Shown: positions 43,612 through 55,174, counted from the first letter of the stretch. The stretch: DNA of 64,000 bases from Amaricoccus sp047275745 (GCF_047275745.1 NZ_JBKQWU010000002.1:199330-263329), one strand, 5' to 3'. Notes: generated by a model from the sequence alone, not told the origin. Numbers and translations are program-made.

Positions 43612-45420
43612 TCAGAACAGCGGCGAGGCGCCCGCCTCGGCCGCGCCGACATTGGCGCGGAAGGCCGAGAACAGGTCGCGCCCGGTGCCATGCTGGTTCT
43701 GCGAGAGATCCGGGCGGACCACCGGCCGGTCGAGCGCGCCCGGCGTCAGCACGTCGAGCTTGCCGGAGGCCGCGTCCACGCGAACGAGATCGCCATCGGC
43801 GATGCGGGCGAGCGGGCCGCCATCGAGCGCCTCCGGGCTCACATGGATCGCCGAGGGCACCTTGCCCGAGGCACCCGACATGCGCCCGTCGGTGACGAGC
43901 GCGACGCGGAGCCCCTTGTCCTGCAGGACCGCCAGGACCGGCGTCAGGCTGTGCAGTTCCGGCATCCCGTTCGCCTTCGGCCCCTGGAAGCGGACGACGA
44001 CCACGGTATCGGTGGTGAACTCGCCGGCCTTGAAGGCGCGCTTCACGTCCTCCTGGTCGGCGAAAACCCGCGCCGGCGCCTCGATCACATGGCGCTCGGG
44101 AGCGACGGCGGAGACCTTCATGACGCCGGTGCCGAGATTGCCGCGCAGCCGCCGCACGCCGCCGGTGGGCTGGAACGGATCGGAGGCGGGGCGCAGGATC
44201 TTGTCGTTCAGCGTCTCGCCCGAGCCCTCAGCCCAGACCAGTTCGCCGTCGATCAGCTTCGGCTCCTGCGTGTAGCGCCCGAGCCCGTCGCCCGCGATCG
44301 TGCGCGTGTCGTCGTGGAGAAGCCCGGCCTCCAGCAACTCGCCGATCATGTAGCCGAGCCCCCCCGCCGCGTGGAAATGGTTCACATCGGCGAGCCCGTT
44401 CGGATAGACGCGCGCCATCAGCGGCGTGACATCGGAAATCTCCGCGAAATCCTCCCAGTCGAGGATGATACCCGCCGCCCGCGCCATGGCGATCAGGTGG
44501 ATGAGCAGGTTCGTCGAGCCGCCGGTGGCGTTCAAGCCCACGATCCCGTTTACGAAGGCCCGCTCGTCGAGCACGTCGCAGACCGGCGTGTACTGGTTGC
44601 CGAGCGCCGAGATCGCCATCGCCCGGCGCGCGCCCTCTACGGTCAGCGCGTCGCGGAGCGGCGTGTTCGGGTTGATGAAGGACGAACCCGGCAGGTGGAG
44701 CCCCATGAACTCCATCAGCATCTGGTTGGTGTTCGCCGTGCCGTAGAAGGTGCAGGTGCCCGGCCCGTGATAGGAGGCCATCTCGGCCTCCATGAGCTTG
44801 TCGCGCCCGACCTCGCCGGTGGCGAACTGCTGGCGGACCTTGGACTTCTGGTCGTTCGGGATGCCGCTCGTCATCGGCCCGGCCGGCAGGAAGACCGCCG
44901 GCAGGTGCCCGAAGGTCGCGGCGGCGATCACGAGGCCCGGCACGATCTTGTCGCAGACGCCGAGATAGACGGTCGAGTCGAACACATCGTGGCTGAGCGC
45001 CACGGCGGAAGCCATGGCGATCACGTCGCGAGAGAAGAGCGAGAGCTCCATCCCCGCCTGGCCTTGCGTCACGCCATCGCACATCGCCGGTACCCCGCCC
45101 GCGACCTGCGCCGTGCCGCCGGCCGCGCGCGCCGCCTGCCGGATCAGTTCGGGATACCGCTCATAGGGCTGATGCGCCGAGAGCATGTCGTTGAAGGCGG
45201 TGATGATGCCGAGATTCCCGGCCGAGCCGGTGGCGAGCGCGGCCTTGTCGTCGCCCGGCATCGCGGCATAGGCGTGGGCCTGGTTGCCGCAGGTCAGATG
45301 GGCGCGTTTCGGCCCCTCGTCCCGCGCCCGCGCCATCCGGTCGAGATAGGGGCGGCGGACCGGCGCGGAGCGGTCAGTGATGCGCTGGGTGACGCGGGCG
45401 ATGGTGGCGTGCAGAGACAT
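43612..45420 (-). CDS. edd: 6-phosphogluconate dehydratase
   Basis: A 602-residue iron-sulfur dehydratase that converts 6-phosphogluconate to KDPG. The cluster cysteines lie in MCDGVTQGQ, LGVCDKIVPG and PGTCTFYGTANTNQM. The length and the C-terminal SDGRMSGASGKVPSAIH-type block (TDGRMSGASGKVPSAIH) match Edd rather than IlvD. It begins 95 bases after pgl; a promoter in that gap is possible but not evident. Confidence 0.98.
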   Translation of the reverse strand: MSLHATIARVTQRITDRSAPVRRPYLDRMARARDEGPKRAHLTCGNQAHAYAAMPGDDKAALATGSAGNLGIITAFNDMLSAHQPYERYPELIRQAARAAGGTAQVAGGVPAMCDGVTQGQAGMELSLFSRDVIAMASAVALSHDVFDSTVYLGVCDKIVPGLVIAAATFGHLPAVFLPAGPMTSGIPNDQKSKVRQQFATGEVGRDKLMEAEMASYHGPGTCTFYGTANTNQMLMEFMGLHLPGSSFINPNTPLRDALTVEGARRAMAISALGNQYTPVCDVLDERAFVNGIVGLNATGGSTNLLIHLIAMARAAGIILDWEDFAEISDVTPLMARVYPNGLADVNHFHAAGGLGYMIGELLEAGLLHDDTRTIAGDGLGRYTQEPKLIDGELVWAEGSGETLNDKILRPASDPFQPTGGVRRLRGNLGTGVMKVSAVAPERHVIEAPARVFADQEDVKRAFKAGEFTTDTVVVVRFQGPKANGMPELHSLTPVLAVLQDKGLRVALVTDGRMSGASGKVPSAIHVSPEALDGGPLARIADGDLVRVDAASGKLDVLTPGALDRPVVRPDLSQNQHGTGRDLFSAFRANVGAAEAGASPLF

Positions 45421-45515
45421 GAGGCTCCCTCCTCCGGGTCGTCGGGGCTCCCGTCACCCGCCGCCGTTCCTTCGTGACGGCGTGCGGGCATGCGGCGCGA
45501 GGGCCGCGCGGGGCT

Positions 45516-46201
45516 TCAATCGGCATAGTGAACGGTAACGGGACAGGGCGCGTCGAGGATCGCGCGGATCGGCGCCTCGTCCGGCGAGCCGGGTTCGAGG
45601 GCGCGGTCGAGCGCCGCGAGCTTCTCGGCTCCCGTCAGGAGAATGTGGATGACGCCGGACCCCCGGAGCACGGGGGCCGACAGGGTGACGCGCGCCTCCG
45701 GCTGGTCGGGCGGATGCACCTCGATCAGTTCCGGCGCGTCGGCGGCGAGCGCCTCGCCGAGCTCCGGCGCGTTCGGGAACAGCGAGGCGGTGTGCATGTC
45801 GGTACCCATGCCGAGCACCGTCACATCGAGCGGCAGCGCCTCCGCCACGCGCTCCCGGATCGCACCGATGATGTAATCGGCGCCGACGGCGTGGAAATGC
45901 AGCAGGTTGGCCTCCGCCGCGGCGTTCCTGAACAGCGTCTCGCGCAGGAGACGCGTGTTCGAGCGCTCGCTGAACTCGGGCACCACCCGCTCGTCCGTCA
46001 GCATGACGGTGATCTCGGGCCAGTCCAGATCCGCTTCCGAGAGCGCGGAGAGGAACGGCCCCGGCGTCGTCCCGCCGGGCACGGCGAGCGAGGCGCGGCC
46101 CTTCGAGGCATGGGCGGCGCGCAGCTGGTCGGCCACGAGCTCGGCGAGCCCGCGCATCAGCGTGTCACGGTCCGGATAGACCTGGCGCGCGATCTCCTGG
46201 C

Positions 46202-46205
<4 letters not shown>
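45516..46205 (-). CDS. pgl: 6-phosphogluconolactonase
   Basis: A 229-residue DevB-type lactonase that hydrolyses 6-phosphogluconolactone. LAVPGGTTPGPFLSALS (phosphate site), MLTDERVVPEFSERSNTRLLRE and LGMGTDMHTASLFP (where GxGxDGHTAS is usual) are visible. The MGTDMHTAS substitution of Met for Gly is slightly atypical but the catalytic His is kept. The ATG overlaps the zwf stop by 4 bases, giving coupled production of Zwf and Pgl. Confidence 0.96.
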
Positions 46206-47659
<1,454 letters not shown>

Positions 47660-47666
47660 AGCGATG

Positions 47667-48617
47667 CTATCCTTTCGCGGCCCGGGGAACGAGCAGATCC
47701 GCCGTGCGCGGCAGATCGGCCCCCCGCCGGGAGCAGGTAATGGCGGCCGCGCGCGCGGCATAGTCGAGAAGCTCCGCGAGCGCGGAACCATCGAGCCCTT
47801 CGAGGGCACCGAGCGCGCCCTCCTGAGTCTGGATCAACCGCGCGATCAGCGCGGCCTGGAATGTGTCGCCGGCGCCCACCGTGTCGATCACCGTGACCTT
47901 CGGCGGTTCGGCCGAGGCCGCGAGGCCGGAGCGGGTCCATCCGTGCGCGGCCTGCCCGCCGTCGGTGACGACGACGAGGCGGATGCCGTCGGCGAGTCGC
48001 GCCTGCGCGAAACTCTCCGCCTTCATCCCGGGATGCAAGAGCTCAAGATCCTCCGCGCTGATCTTCAGGAGATCCGCGTGCGGATAAAGCACACCGAGCC
48101 GCTCGCGCCAGACATCAACGTCCGGTTCGACATTTAGCCGCACGTTCGGATCGAGCGAGACGAGCCGGTCGGTCTGCGCGCGCGCGAGCCCGGCGAAGGC
48201 ATCCGCCGTCGGAGGCGTCACCAGCGAATAGGAGCCGAAGTGGAGGCCCGTGACCTCGGGGCCGAGCTCGGGCAGGTCTTCGGGACGCACCCCGGTATCG
48301 GCCGAGCCGTTCTTGAAGAACTGGTAGGCGGCCACGCCCTCGGCGTCGAGCCCGACGAGGCTGATCGTCGTCGGGCGGCCGGTCTCTATCGCATAGTCGG
48401 TCGAGACCCCCTCGTCGCGCAGCACCCGGGTCAGGCGCTGGCCGAGAAGGTCGGTCGAAAGTCCGGTCAGGAGCCCCGAGTCCGAGCCGAGGCGGGTGAT
48501 GCCGATCGCCACGTTGAAGGGCGATCCGCCGGCCCGCGCGGCGTAGGTGGCGGCCGCCGGCCCCTCGTCTTTTTCTAGGAAGAGGTCGAACAGCGCTTCG
48601 CCGCAAACAAGAAACAT
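47667..48617 (-). CDS. frk: Fructokinase (PfkB/ribokinase family)
   Basis: A 316-residue sugar kinase. Motifs: CGEALFDLF, GGSPFNVAIGITRLG (N-terminal PfkB signature), and VIDTVGAGDTFQAALI with the catalytic Asp (second PfkB signature). The context with an alpha-glucosidase and glucose-6-phosphate isomerase favours fructose over other sugars. It phosphorylates fructose released by AglA to fructose 6-phosphate. It starts 111 bases after aglK, the largest gap within the transport-to-kinase part, so an internal promoter could lie there. Confidence 0.92.
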   Translation of the reverse strand: MFLVCGEALFDLFLEKDEGPAAATYAARAGGSPFNVAIGITRLGSDSGLLTGLSTDLLGQRLTRVLRDEGVSTDYAIETGRPTTISLVGLDAEGVAAYQFFKNGSADTGVRPEDLPELGPEVTGLHFGSYSLVTPPTADAFAGLARAQTDRLVSLDPNVRLNVEPDVDVWRERLGVLYPHADLLKISAEDLELLHPGMKAESFAQARLADGIRLVVVTDGGQAAHGWTRSGLAASAEPPKVTVIDTVGAGDTFQAALIARLIQTQEGALGALEGLDGSALAELLDYAARAAAITCSRRGADLPRTADLLVPRAAKG

Positions 48618-48728
48618 CGTCTCAATCCCTGCTGGTCGCGGGCGTAGCCACCGGGGGGTGGAGCCAGCGCGAGGAAAGTCGCGGATGGCCCCTCCCCACG
48701 CAAGCGCAAACCGCCCCGCTCTCGGTCA

Positions 48729-49820
48729 TCAACGGTAGAGGTACGACTTTTCGTGGGAGTCGAACAGATGCAGCTTGGAGGAGTCCGCCGCGAGCCGCGC
48801 GGTCTGGCCGCGTTCGAGCTTGTGGATGCCGGGCAGCTTGGCGATGATCGGATCGGCCCCGCCCTCTGGCGTGAAGTAGAGAAGCGTGGTCTCGCCCAGC
48901 GCCTCGACGATCGAGATCTCGCCCTCGTAGAGCGCCGGGCCGTCGGTCAGCACCAGATCCTCCGGCCGGACGCCGAGCCTGACCTCGGAGCCGAGATCGC
49001 TCTCGCGGCCGGCGATCGGCACCTCGACCGCGCCGCCGCCGTCGATCGCGACGGTGGTGCCGGACGGGCCGGCGGCGGTGACGCGCGCCGGGAACATGTT
49101 CATCGCGGGCGAGCCGATGAAACGGGCGACGAAGATATTGGCCGGCCGTTCGTAGAGTTCGAGCGGGGTGCCCACCTGCTCGATGTCGCCACCGTGCAGC
49201 ACGACGATCCGGGTCGCGAGCGTCATCGCCTCGACCTGGTCATGCGTCACGTAGATCATCGTCGAATCGGGCATGTTGTCCTTGAGCTGCGCGATCTCGA
49301 TCCGGGTCGCGACGCGGAGCGCGGCGTCGAGGTTCGAGAGCGGCTCGTCGAAGAGGAACACCTTCGGGTCGCGCACGATCGCCCGGCCGATCGCGACGCG
49401 CTGCCGCTGCCCGCCCGAGAGCGCCTTCGGCAGCCGGTCGAGATAGGGCGTGAGCTGCAGGATGCGCGCCGCGTTCTCGACGGCCTTGTCGATCTCCGCC
49501 TTGGCGCGTTTCGCGATCTTCATGCCGAAGGCCATGTTGTCGCGCACGGTCATGTGGGGATAGAGCGCGTAGGACTGGAAGACCATCGCGATGCCGCGCT
49601 GCGCCGGCGGCACCTCGTTCATCCGCGCGCCGCCGATCTCGAGCGTTCCGCCGGTGATCTTCTCGAGCCCCGCGATCATCCGGAGCAGCGTCGATTTCCC
49701 GCAGCCCGAGGGGCCGACGAAGACGACGAGCTCCCCCTTCTCGATATCGAGGTTGATGTTTCGAAGCACATCGACGGAGCCGTAGGACTTGCTCACATCG
49801 GTCAGGGTGACGGCCGCCAT
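48729..49820 (-). CDS. aglK: Alpha-glucoside ABC transporter ATP-binding protein
   Basis: A 363-residue CUT1-family ATPase (MalK/UgpC-like) that powers AglFG. Walker A GPSGCGKST, Q-loop VFQSYALYPHMTV, signature LSGGQRQRVAIGRAIVR, Walker B VFLFDEPLSNLD, then a C-terminal TOBE domain from about 245. It ends SHEKSYLYR, typical of AglK. It follows aglA by 13 bases, in the usual aglEFGAK order. Confidence 0.95.
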   Translation of the reverse strand: MAAVTLTDVSKSYGSVDVLRNINLDIEKGELVVFVGPSGCGKSTLLRMIAGLEKITGGTLEIGGARMNEVPPAQRGIAMVFQSYALYPHMTVRDNMAFGMKIAKRAKAEIDKAVENAARILQLTPYLDRLPKALSGGQRQRVAIGRAIVRDPKVFLFDEPLSNLDAALRVATRIEIAQLKDNMPDSTMIYVTHDQVEAMTLATRIVVLHGGDIEQVGTPLELYERPANIFVARFIGSPAMNMFPARVTAAGPSGTTVAIDGGGAVEVPIAGRESDLGSEVRLGVRPEDLVLTDGPALYEGEISIVEALGETTLLYFTPEGGADPIIAKLPGIHKLERGQTARLAADSSKLHLFDSHEKSYLYR

Positions 49821-49833
49821 TTCCCAGGGCTCC

Positions 49834-51495
49834 CTATCCGTTTGTTTCGAGTTCGGCGAAGATCGCCTGATAGGGCGGCAGATAGGCCCCCCGCTCGCTG
49901 AGGCTGCCCGAAAAGCTGGTACCCGGCGCGGTGTGCCAGTTTCCCTCGGGCAGGGTGACGGTATGATCCGTCTCGGAGAAGTTGAAGGCGCAGAACATGG
50001 CGCGCCCCTCGTGCTCGCGGATGAAGGCGAGGTAGTCGGGCGTGGTCGTGACCAGCCTGAACGAACCCTTGGCCAGCACCGGATGCGCTTTCCGGAAGGC
50101 GATCATCCGGCGGTAGAAGGACAGCATCGAGAGCGAATCGTGCTCCTGCGCCGAGACCGAATGGCCGAGGTGGTCCATCGAGATCGGAAGCCACGGCTTC
50201 ACGTCGGAGAAGCCGCCGTTGAGATTGTCGGTGATCCAGACCATCGGCGTCCGGCAGCCGTCGCGGCCGCGGAACTTCGGCCAGAACCGCTTGCCATAGG
50301 GGTCCTGCAGGTCCTCGTAGGAGACATAGGCTTCCTGCAAGCCGAGTTCCTCGCCCTGGTAGAGACAGACCGAGCCGCGCAGCCCGAGCAGGAGCCCGAG
50401 ATAGAGCCGCGCCTGCGCGTCGTTGAGGCCCCAGCGGGTGACGTGGCGCTCCACGTCGTGGTTGGAAAAGGCCCAGCAGGCCCAGCCATCGGATGCCACG
50501 CGGGCGAACTTGCCGAGCACCTTCGCCACACGCTCGCCGGTCGGCTTCTCGGCCGAGAGGAATTCGAAGGCGTAGCACATCTGCATCCGGTCGTCGCCGC
50601 GCGTGTACTCGCCCATGATCTCCATGCCGCGCTGCGCGTCGCCGACCTCGCCGACCGCCGCGATCGACGGGTATTCGTTCATGAGCGCCCGCATCCGCTG
50701 GAGAAACCCGATCATCTCCGGCCGGCTCTTGTCGTAGACATGATCCTGCCAGTTGTAGGGGTTCACTTCCGGCGCGGTCGAGAAGTCGCGGTGCTCCGGC
50801 GCGAGCGACGGGTTGTCCCGAAGCTCCGTGTCGCAGAAGTAGAAGTTGATCGTGTCGAAGCGGAACCCGTCCACGCCCCGGTCGAGCCAGAAACGCGCCA
50901 CGTCGAGCAACTCGTCCTGAACCTGCGGCTCGTGGAAGTTGAGGTCCGGCTGCTCCTTCAGGAAGTTGTGCAGATAGTACTGCATCCGCTCCCCGTCCCA
51001 TTCCCAGGCGGGACCGCCGAAGATCGAGAGCCAGTTGTTGGGCGGCGAGCCATCGGGCTTGGCATCGGACCAGACGTACCAGTTGGCCTTCGGATTGTCC
51101 CGGCTCGACCGGCTCTCGCGGAACCAGCGGTGCGTGTCGGAGGTATGGCTCAGCACGAGGTCGATGATGACGCGCAGCTTCAGGTCATGCGCCCGCTGGA
51201 TCAGCGCGTCGAAGTCGCCGATCGTGCCGAACATCGGATCGACATCGCGGTAGTTCGTCACGTCATAGCCGAAGTCGAGCATCGGCGAGGTGAAGAAGGG
51301 CGAGATCCAGATCGCATCGACGCCGAGGCTCGCGACATAGGGCAGCCGGTTGATGATCCCCGCGAGATCGCCGATCCCGTCGCTGTTCGAATCCTGGAAG
51401 GACCGGGGATAGATCTGGTAGATCACACAGCCGCGCCACCAGTCCTGATCCGCGGGGAGCGGATGGTCCTCGTGGATCGGCATCTCGATATTCAT
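49834..51495 (-). CDS. aglA: Alpha-glucosidase, GH13 family
   Basis: A 553-residue cytoplasmic oligo-1,6-glucosidase-like enzyme with no signal peptide. The conserved GH13 regions are DLVLSHTSDTH, GFRFDTINF (nucleophile Asp), AVGEVGD (acid-base Glu) and FSNHDVER (transition-state Asp). WWRGCVIYQIYPRSFQDSN is the family's N-terminal block. It hydrolyses sucrose-like alpha-glucosides to glucose and another sugar. The ATG at 51495 (MNIEMPIHEDHP) lies 5 bases after aglG. Confidence 0.96.
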   Translation of the reverse strand: MNIEMPIHEDHPLPADQDWWRGCVIYQIYPRSFQDSNSDGIGDLAGIINRLPYVASLGVDAIWISPFFTSPMLDFGYDVTNYRDVDPMFGTIGDFDALIQRAHDLKLRVIIDLVLSHTSDTHRWFRESRSSRDNPKANWYVWSDAKPDGSPPNNWLSIFGGPAWEWDGERMQYYLHNFLKEQPDLNFHEPQVQDELLDVARFWLDRGVDGFRFDTINFYFCDTELRDNPSLAPEHRDFSTAPEVNPYNWQDHVYDKSRPEMIGFLQRMRALMNEYPSIAAVGEVGDAQRGMEIMGEYTRGDDRMQMCYAFEFLSAEKPTGERVAKVLGKFARVASDGWACWAFSNHDVERHVTRWGLNDAQARLYLGLLLGLRGSVCLYQGEELGLQEAYVSYEDLQDPYGKRFWPKFRGRDGCRTPMVWITDNLNGGFSDVKPWLPISMDHLGHSVSAQEHDSLSMLSFYRRMIAFRKAHPVLAKGSFRLVTTTPDYLAFIREHEGRAMFCAFNFSETDHTVTLPEGNWHTAPGTSFSGSLSERGAYLPPYQAIFAELETNG

Positions 51496-51500
51496 GAGGC

Positions 51501-52652
51501 TCAGCCCCCTTTGACGGAACCCGCGAGCAGGCCGCGGACGAGGTACCGCTGCAGCGTGAAGAAGACGAGCAGGGGTACGAGAATTGTGATGAAGGCGGAG
51601 GCCGTGAGGATCTCCCAGTTGCCGCCCCGGCTGCCGAGCAGGTTCACGAGCCGCCCCGTCAGGACCAGACTGTCGTCCTGCGCGCCGAGGAAGACGATCG
51701 CGACGAGGAGGTCGTTCCAGACCCAGAGGAACTGGAAGATCGCGAAGGAGGCGAGCGCCGGGAAGCTGAGCGGCAGGATGATCTTCACGAAGATCTCGAA
51801 ATCCGACGCCCCGTCGACGCGGGCGGATTCGAGGATCTCGCGCGGCAACCCGGCCATGTAGTTGCGCAAGAGATAGATCGCGAGCGGCAGTCCGAAGCCC
51901 GTGTGCGCGAGCCAGATCCCGAGATAGGTCTTCGCCGGCACGCCGAAGATCTCGGCGACGCCGTTGTAGAGCCTCAGCAGCGGAATGAGCGACATCTGCA
52001 GCGGCACGACGAGAAGGCCGACGACGGCCGCGATCAGCAGCGCCCGGCCGGGGAACTCCATCCAGGCGAGCGCGTAGGCCGCGAAGGCGGCGATCAGGAT
52101 TGGGATGATGGTCGCGGGGATCGCGACGGTCAGGGAATTGATGAAGGACTGCCCGATCCCCTCGGAACTCAGCACCTCGCGGTAGTTGTCGAGCGTGAAC
52201 CTCGGCGGCTGCTCGGCGGTGACGAAGACGCGCTGCCCGCGGTTCGAGTCGAAGGCCTCCGCGGATTCGAGCCGGTAGCTGCCGTCCTCGTTCACCGTGA
52301 GCCGGCCGCCGTTGTTGAGTTCCGCCGTGCTGCCCGCCTCGTATTGCGTGGGCTCGCGGCTCGTCACGCCGAAGGCGGAGACCTGGCCGGACGTGCCCTC
52401 CAGCAGGTTGCCGGTCACGACGAAGACGCCGTTCTCCTCCACCTGCGCGTCCGCCCCGCCGGTCCGGCCCTGCAGGTTCTGCGACGACGAGGAGAGCGCG
52501 GTCCACCAGCCGGAGACGGCGAGTTGATCCTTGTCGCGGAGCGAGGAGATGAAAAGCCCGGCCGTCGGCAGCGTCCAGAGCGCGACGAGCAGGAGTACCG
52601 TCAGGTGGACGACGATCGTCAGCGGCGATTTCGTGGCAGGTGTCGAGTCCAT
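51501..52652 (-). CDS. aglG: Alpha-glucoside ABC transporter permease AglG
   Basis: A 383-residue MalG-type permease. After the first helix (about 13-35) there is a periplasmic insert of about 110 residues, beta-rich (VEENGVFVVTGNLLEGTSG, LNNGGRLTVNEDGSYRLES), as in AglG proteins. Five more helices follow. The EAA loop is REILESARVDGASDFEIFVKIILPLSFP. It pairs with AglF; the two genes lie 1 base apart. Confidence 0.94.
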   Translation of the reverse strand: MDSTPATKSPLTIVVHLTVLLLVALWTLPTAGLFISSLRDKDQLAVSGWWTALSSSSQNLQGRTGGADAQVEENGVFVVTGNLLEGTSGQVSAFGVTSREPTQYEAGSTAELNNGGRLTVNEDGSYRLESAEAFDSNRGQRVFVTAEQPPRFTLDNYREVLSSEGIGQSFINSLTVAIPATIIPILIAAFAAYALAWMEFPGRALLIAAVVGLLVVPLQMSLIPLLRLYNGVAEIFGVPAKTYLGIWLAHTGFGLPLAIYLLRNYMAGLPREILESARVDGASDFEIFVKIILPLSFPALASFAIFQFLWVWNDLLVAIVFLGAQDDSLVLTGRLVNLLGSRGGNWEILTASAFITILVPLLVFFTLQRYLVRGLLAGSVKGG

Positions 52653-52653
52653 G

Positions 52654-53664
52654 TCAGCGCCCCTTCATCTCGGCGTTGGCGCGGCGGATGTTCCAGACCA
52701 TGATCGGGATCACCAGCACCATGATCACGACCGCGATCGCGGCGCCGCGGCCGAAATCGCCGCCGCCCCGGAACATCCAGTCGAACATGAGATTGGCCAG
52801 CACCTGCGTCTGCCACTGGCCGTTGGTCATCGCGAGCACGATGTCGAAGACCTTCAGCACCAGGATCGTGATCGTCGTCCAGACCACGGCGATGGTGCCC
52901 CAGATCTGCGGCATCTTGATCTTGAAGAAGATCTGCAACGGGCTCGCCCCGTCGAGCACCGCGGCCTCGACCGTCTCCTCCGGAATTCCGCGCAGCGCGG
53001 CGGAGAGGATCACCATCGCGAAGCCGGTCTGGATCCAGACGAGGATCACCATGAGGAAGAAGTTGTTCCAGAACGGGATCGTCAGCCAGGCCTGCGGATC
53101 GCCGCCGAGCGAGGTGACGAGCGCGTTCAGGATGCCGATCTGCGGCTCGCCGGGGGCGCGATAGTCGTAGATGAACTTCCAGATCACCGAGGCGCCGACG
53201 AAGGAGATCGCCATCGGCATGAAGATCAGCGACTTCGCGATATTGCCCCACCAGATCCGGTCCGTCAGCGCCGCCGCCGCGAGGCCGAAACCGGTCGCGG
53301 CCGCCGGCACGAAGAGGAGCCAGAGCAGGTTGTTGAACATCGATTCCCTGAAGACCGGATCATTGACCATCCAGACGTAGTTCGACGTGCCCACGTAATT
53401 CTGGCCCGACCGATCGTGCAGCGAGAGCCAGACCGATTCGATCACCGGATAGACGAGATAGACGACGAGGGCGAAGATCGCGGGAGCGAGGAACAGCCAC
53501 GGCCGGATCAGGTTGGCCCGGTTGATGTTGCGTCCCGCTCTGACCGGGTCCGGCCCGCGCGCCGGCAGCACCGTGTCGAGCAGCAGGTTCGAGAAGTAGA
53601 AATAGCCGGCGCATCCGGCGACGCCGATCACCACGGTGACGAGCGCCCAGAAGAGCTGTTCCAT
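52654..53664 (-). CDS. aglF: Alpha-glucoside ABC transporter permease AglF
   Basis: A 336-residue MalF-type permease with about seven or eight helices. The N-terminal helix (FWALVTVVIGVAGCAGYFYF) is followed by a cytoplasmic region and a core. The EAA loop is EETVEAAVLDGASPLQIFFKIKMPQIWG. It is separated from aglE by a 71-base gap holding a strong stem-loop. The long first cytoplasmic loop (RGPDPVRAGRNINR) is normal for AglF. Confidence 0.94.
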   Translation of the reverse strand: MEQLFWALVTVVIGVAGCAGYFYFSNLLLDTVLPARGPDPVRAGRNINRANLIRPWLFLAPAIFALVVYLVYPVIESVWLSLHDRSGQNYVGTSNYVWMVNDPVFRESMFNNLLWLLFVPAAATGFGLAAAALTDRIWWGNIAKSLIFMPMAISFVGASVIWKFIYDYRAPGEPQIGILNALVTSLGGDPQAWLTIPFWNNFFLMVILVWIQTGFAMVILSAALRGIPEETVEAAVLDGASPLQIFFKIKMPQIWGTIAVVWTTITILVLKVFDIVLAMTNGQWQTQVLANLMFDWMFRGGGDFGRGAAIAVVIMVLVIPIMVWNIRRANAEMKGR

Positions 53665-53691
53665 ACCGAATGTCTCCCCTCATTCCCCCGA

Positions 53692-53714
53692 CCCGGCCCT
53701 CTCGCGGGGCCGGG
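53692..53714 (-). promoter_or_regulatory. Intercistronic stem-loop between aglE and aglF
   Basis: An 8-bp perfect GC stem CCCGGCCC/GGGCCGGG with a 7-base loop, 21 bases after the aglE stop and 27 before the aglF start. In many importer operons such a hairpin stabilises the upstream mRNA or partly ends transcription, so that binding protein outnumbers permease. That role is inferred. Confidence 0.6.
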
Positions 53715-53735
53715 GCCGTCTTCAACGGGTGCCCG

Positions 53736-55109
53736 CTACTTGATCGCCTGCCAGGAGTTCTCGATCTGCGTCGCCGCCTCCTCGCCCGAGGCGCCGCCGA
53801 CGAAGTTGACCATGCCGGTCCAGAACGCCCCCGCGCCGATCGCGCCCGGCATCAGGTCGGAGCCGTCGAAACGGAAGGTCGTGGCATCGGTCAGGATCTC
53901 GCCCATCGCCTTCAGCGTATCGTCGCCATAGGCCTCCGGGTTCGCCTCCTTGAAGGGCGTCAGGAAGCCGGTCTGCGCCATCCAGACCTCATGCGCGATC
54001 GGCGTCTTGAGGAATTCGATGAAGGCGCGCGCCGCCGGCGTGTCGCGGGTGATCATCGCGAGCGTGCCGGCGCCCAGGACCGGCTTGCCGAGGTCCGGCT
54101 GGCTCTCGTAGGGCGGCAGGTAGAAGAAATCGGCGTCGAGACCCATTTCCGTGCCCTCCGGGAAGAAGCTCGGAATGAAGGACGCCTGATGGTGCAGATA
54201 GCACATCGGTGGCGAGGCGAAGAGGCCGTTCGGGCTCTCGCGGAAATCCGTGGTGCCGACCGCCTGGGCGCCGCCGGCGACGAAGCCTTCCGTCTTGGCG
54301 AACCAGCCGAAATCCTCGATCGCGGCGACCACGCGCGGGTCGTTGAAGGGGATCTCTCCCGAGGTCCACTGGTCGTAGACATCCGCCGGCTGGGTGCGAA
54401 GCATCATGTCCTCGACCCAATCCGTCGCGGGCCAGCCCGTCGCGCCGCCCGAGCCGAGGCCGATGCACCAGGGCGTGCCGCCGTCCTCGACGATCTGCTC
54501 GGTCAGGGCCTTCAGGTCCTCCATCGTCTCGGGAACCTCGTAGCCCATCTCGTCGAAGTTGTCGGGCACGTACCAGACGAGGGACTTCACATCGATCTTG
54601 TAGGGGAAGGCGTAGAAGGCCTCGGTCCCATCCGGTCCCTCGTAGGTCCCGAGCTTCACCCAGCTGTCGCCGGCGGCGTAGTTCGCGCCGATCCAGTCCC
54701 GCGTCTCGTCGCCGAGCGGCGTCAGCCGGCCTTTCGCCGCGAGATCGGCGATGAGCCCGGGCTGCGGCAGGATCGCGACATCGGGCGGGCTGCCCGCCTC
54801 GGTGTCGATGACGATCTGCTGCTCGTAGTTCTCCGAGGACGAGTAGCGCACGGTGGCCCCGGTCGCCTCGGTGAAATAGGCGATGAGGTTCTCGGCCAGC
54901 GTCTGGTCCTCGCCGCGCCAGGGACCGAAGATGGTGAGGGTCTGTCCGTCGAGGGAATTCGCCGCGGCGAAATCCTCGTAGCTCTGCCAGTTGAAGCGCG
55001 AGTCCTCGCCCGGCGCGAACAAGAGATCCTGAGCCAGCGACGGACCGGCGAGCATGGGGCCGGCGAGCATGGCGAGCGTCGCCGCCCCGGCCAAGAGCGA
55101 AACCTTCAT
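53736..55109 (-). CDS. aglE: Alpha-glucoside ABC transporter substrate-binding protein
   Basis: A 457-residue exported protein of the CUT1 binding-protein family. A signal peptide (KVSLLAGAATLAMLAGPMLAGPSLAQ) precedes LTIFGPWRGEDQTLAENLIAYFTEATGATV, the AglE opening, and a WCIGLGSGGATGWPATDWVEDMMLR block typical of alpha-glucoside binders. It captures sucrose, trehalose, maltose or related disaccharides in the periplasm. First gene of the catabolic array, divergent from aglR. Confidence 0.95.
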   Translation of the reverse strand: MKVSLLAGAATLAMLAGPMLAGPSLAQDLLFAPGEDSRFNWQSYEDFAAANSLDGQTLTIFGPWRGEDQTLAENLIAYFTEATGATVRYSSSENYEQQIVIDTEAGSPPDVAILPQPGLIADLAAKGRLTPLGDETRDWIGANYAAGDSWVKLGTYEGPDGTEAFYAFPYKIDVKSLVWYVPDNFDEMGYEVPETMEDLKALTEQIVEDGGTPWCIGLGSGGATGWPATDWVEDMMLRTQPADVYDQWTSGEIPFNDPRVVAAIEDFGWFAKTEGFVAGGAQAVGTTDFRESPNGLFASPPMCYLHHQASFIPSFFPEGTEMGLDADFFYLPPYESQPDLGKPVLGAGTLAMITRDTPAARAFIEFLKTPIAHEVWMAQTGFLTPFKEANPEAYGDDTLKAMGEILTDATTFRFDGSDLMPGAIGAGAFWTGMVNFVGGASGEEAATQIENSWQAIK

Positions 55110-55174
55110 CGAAACCTCCCACTTGCCGGGCCCCGCGGGGCCGGCCGAGTCGCGCCCGAACCGTTCCTCAGCTC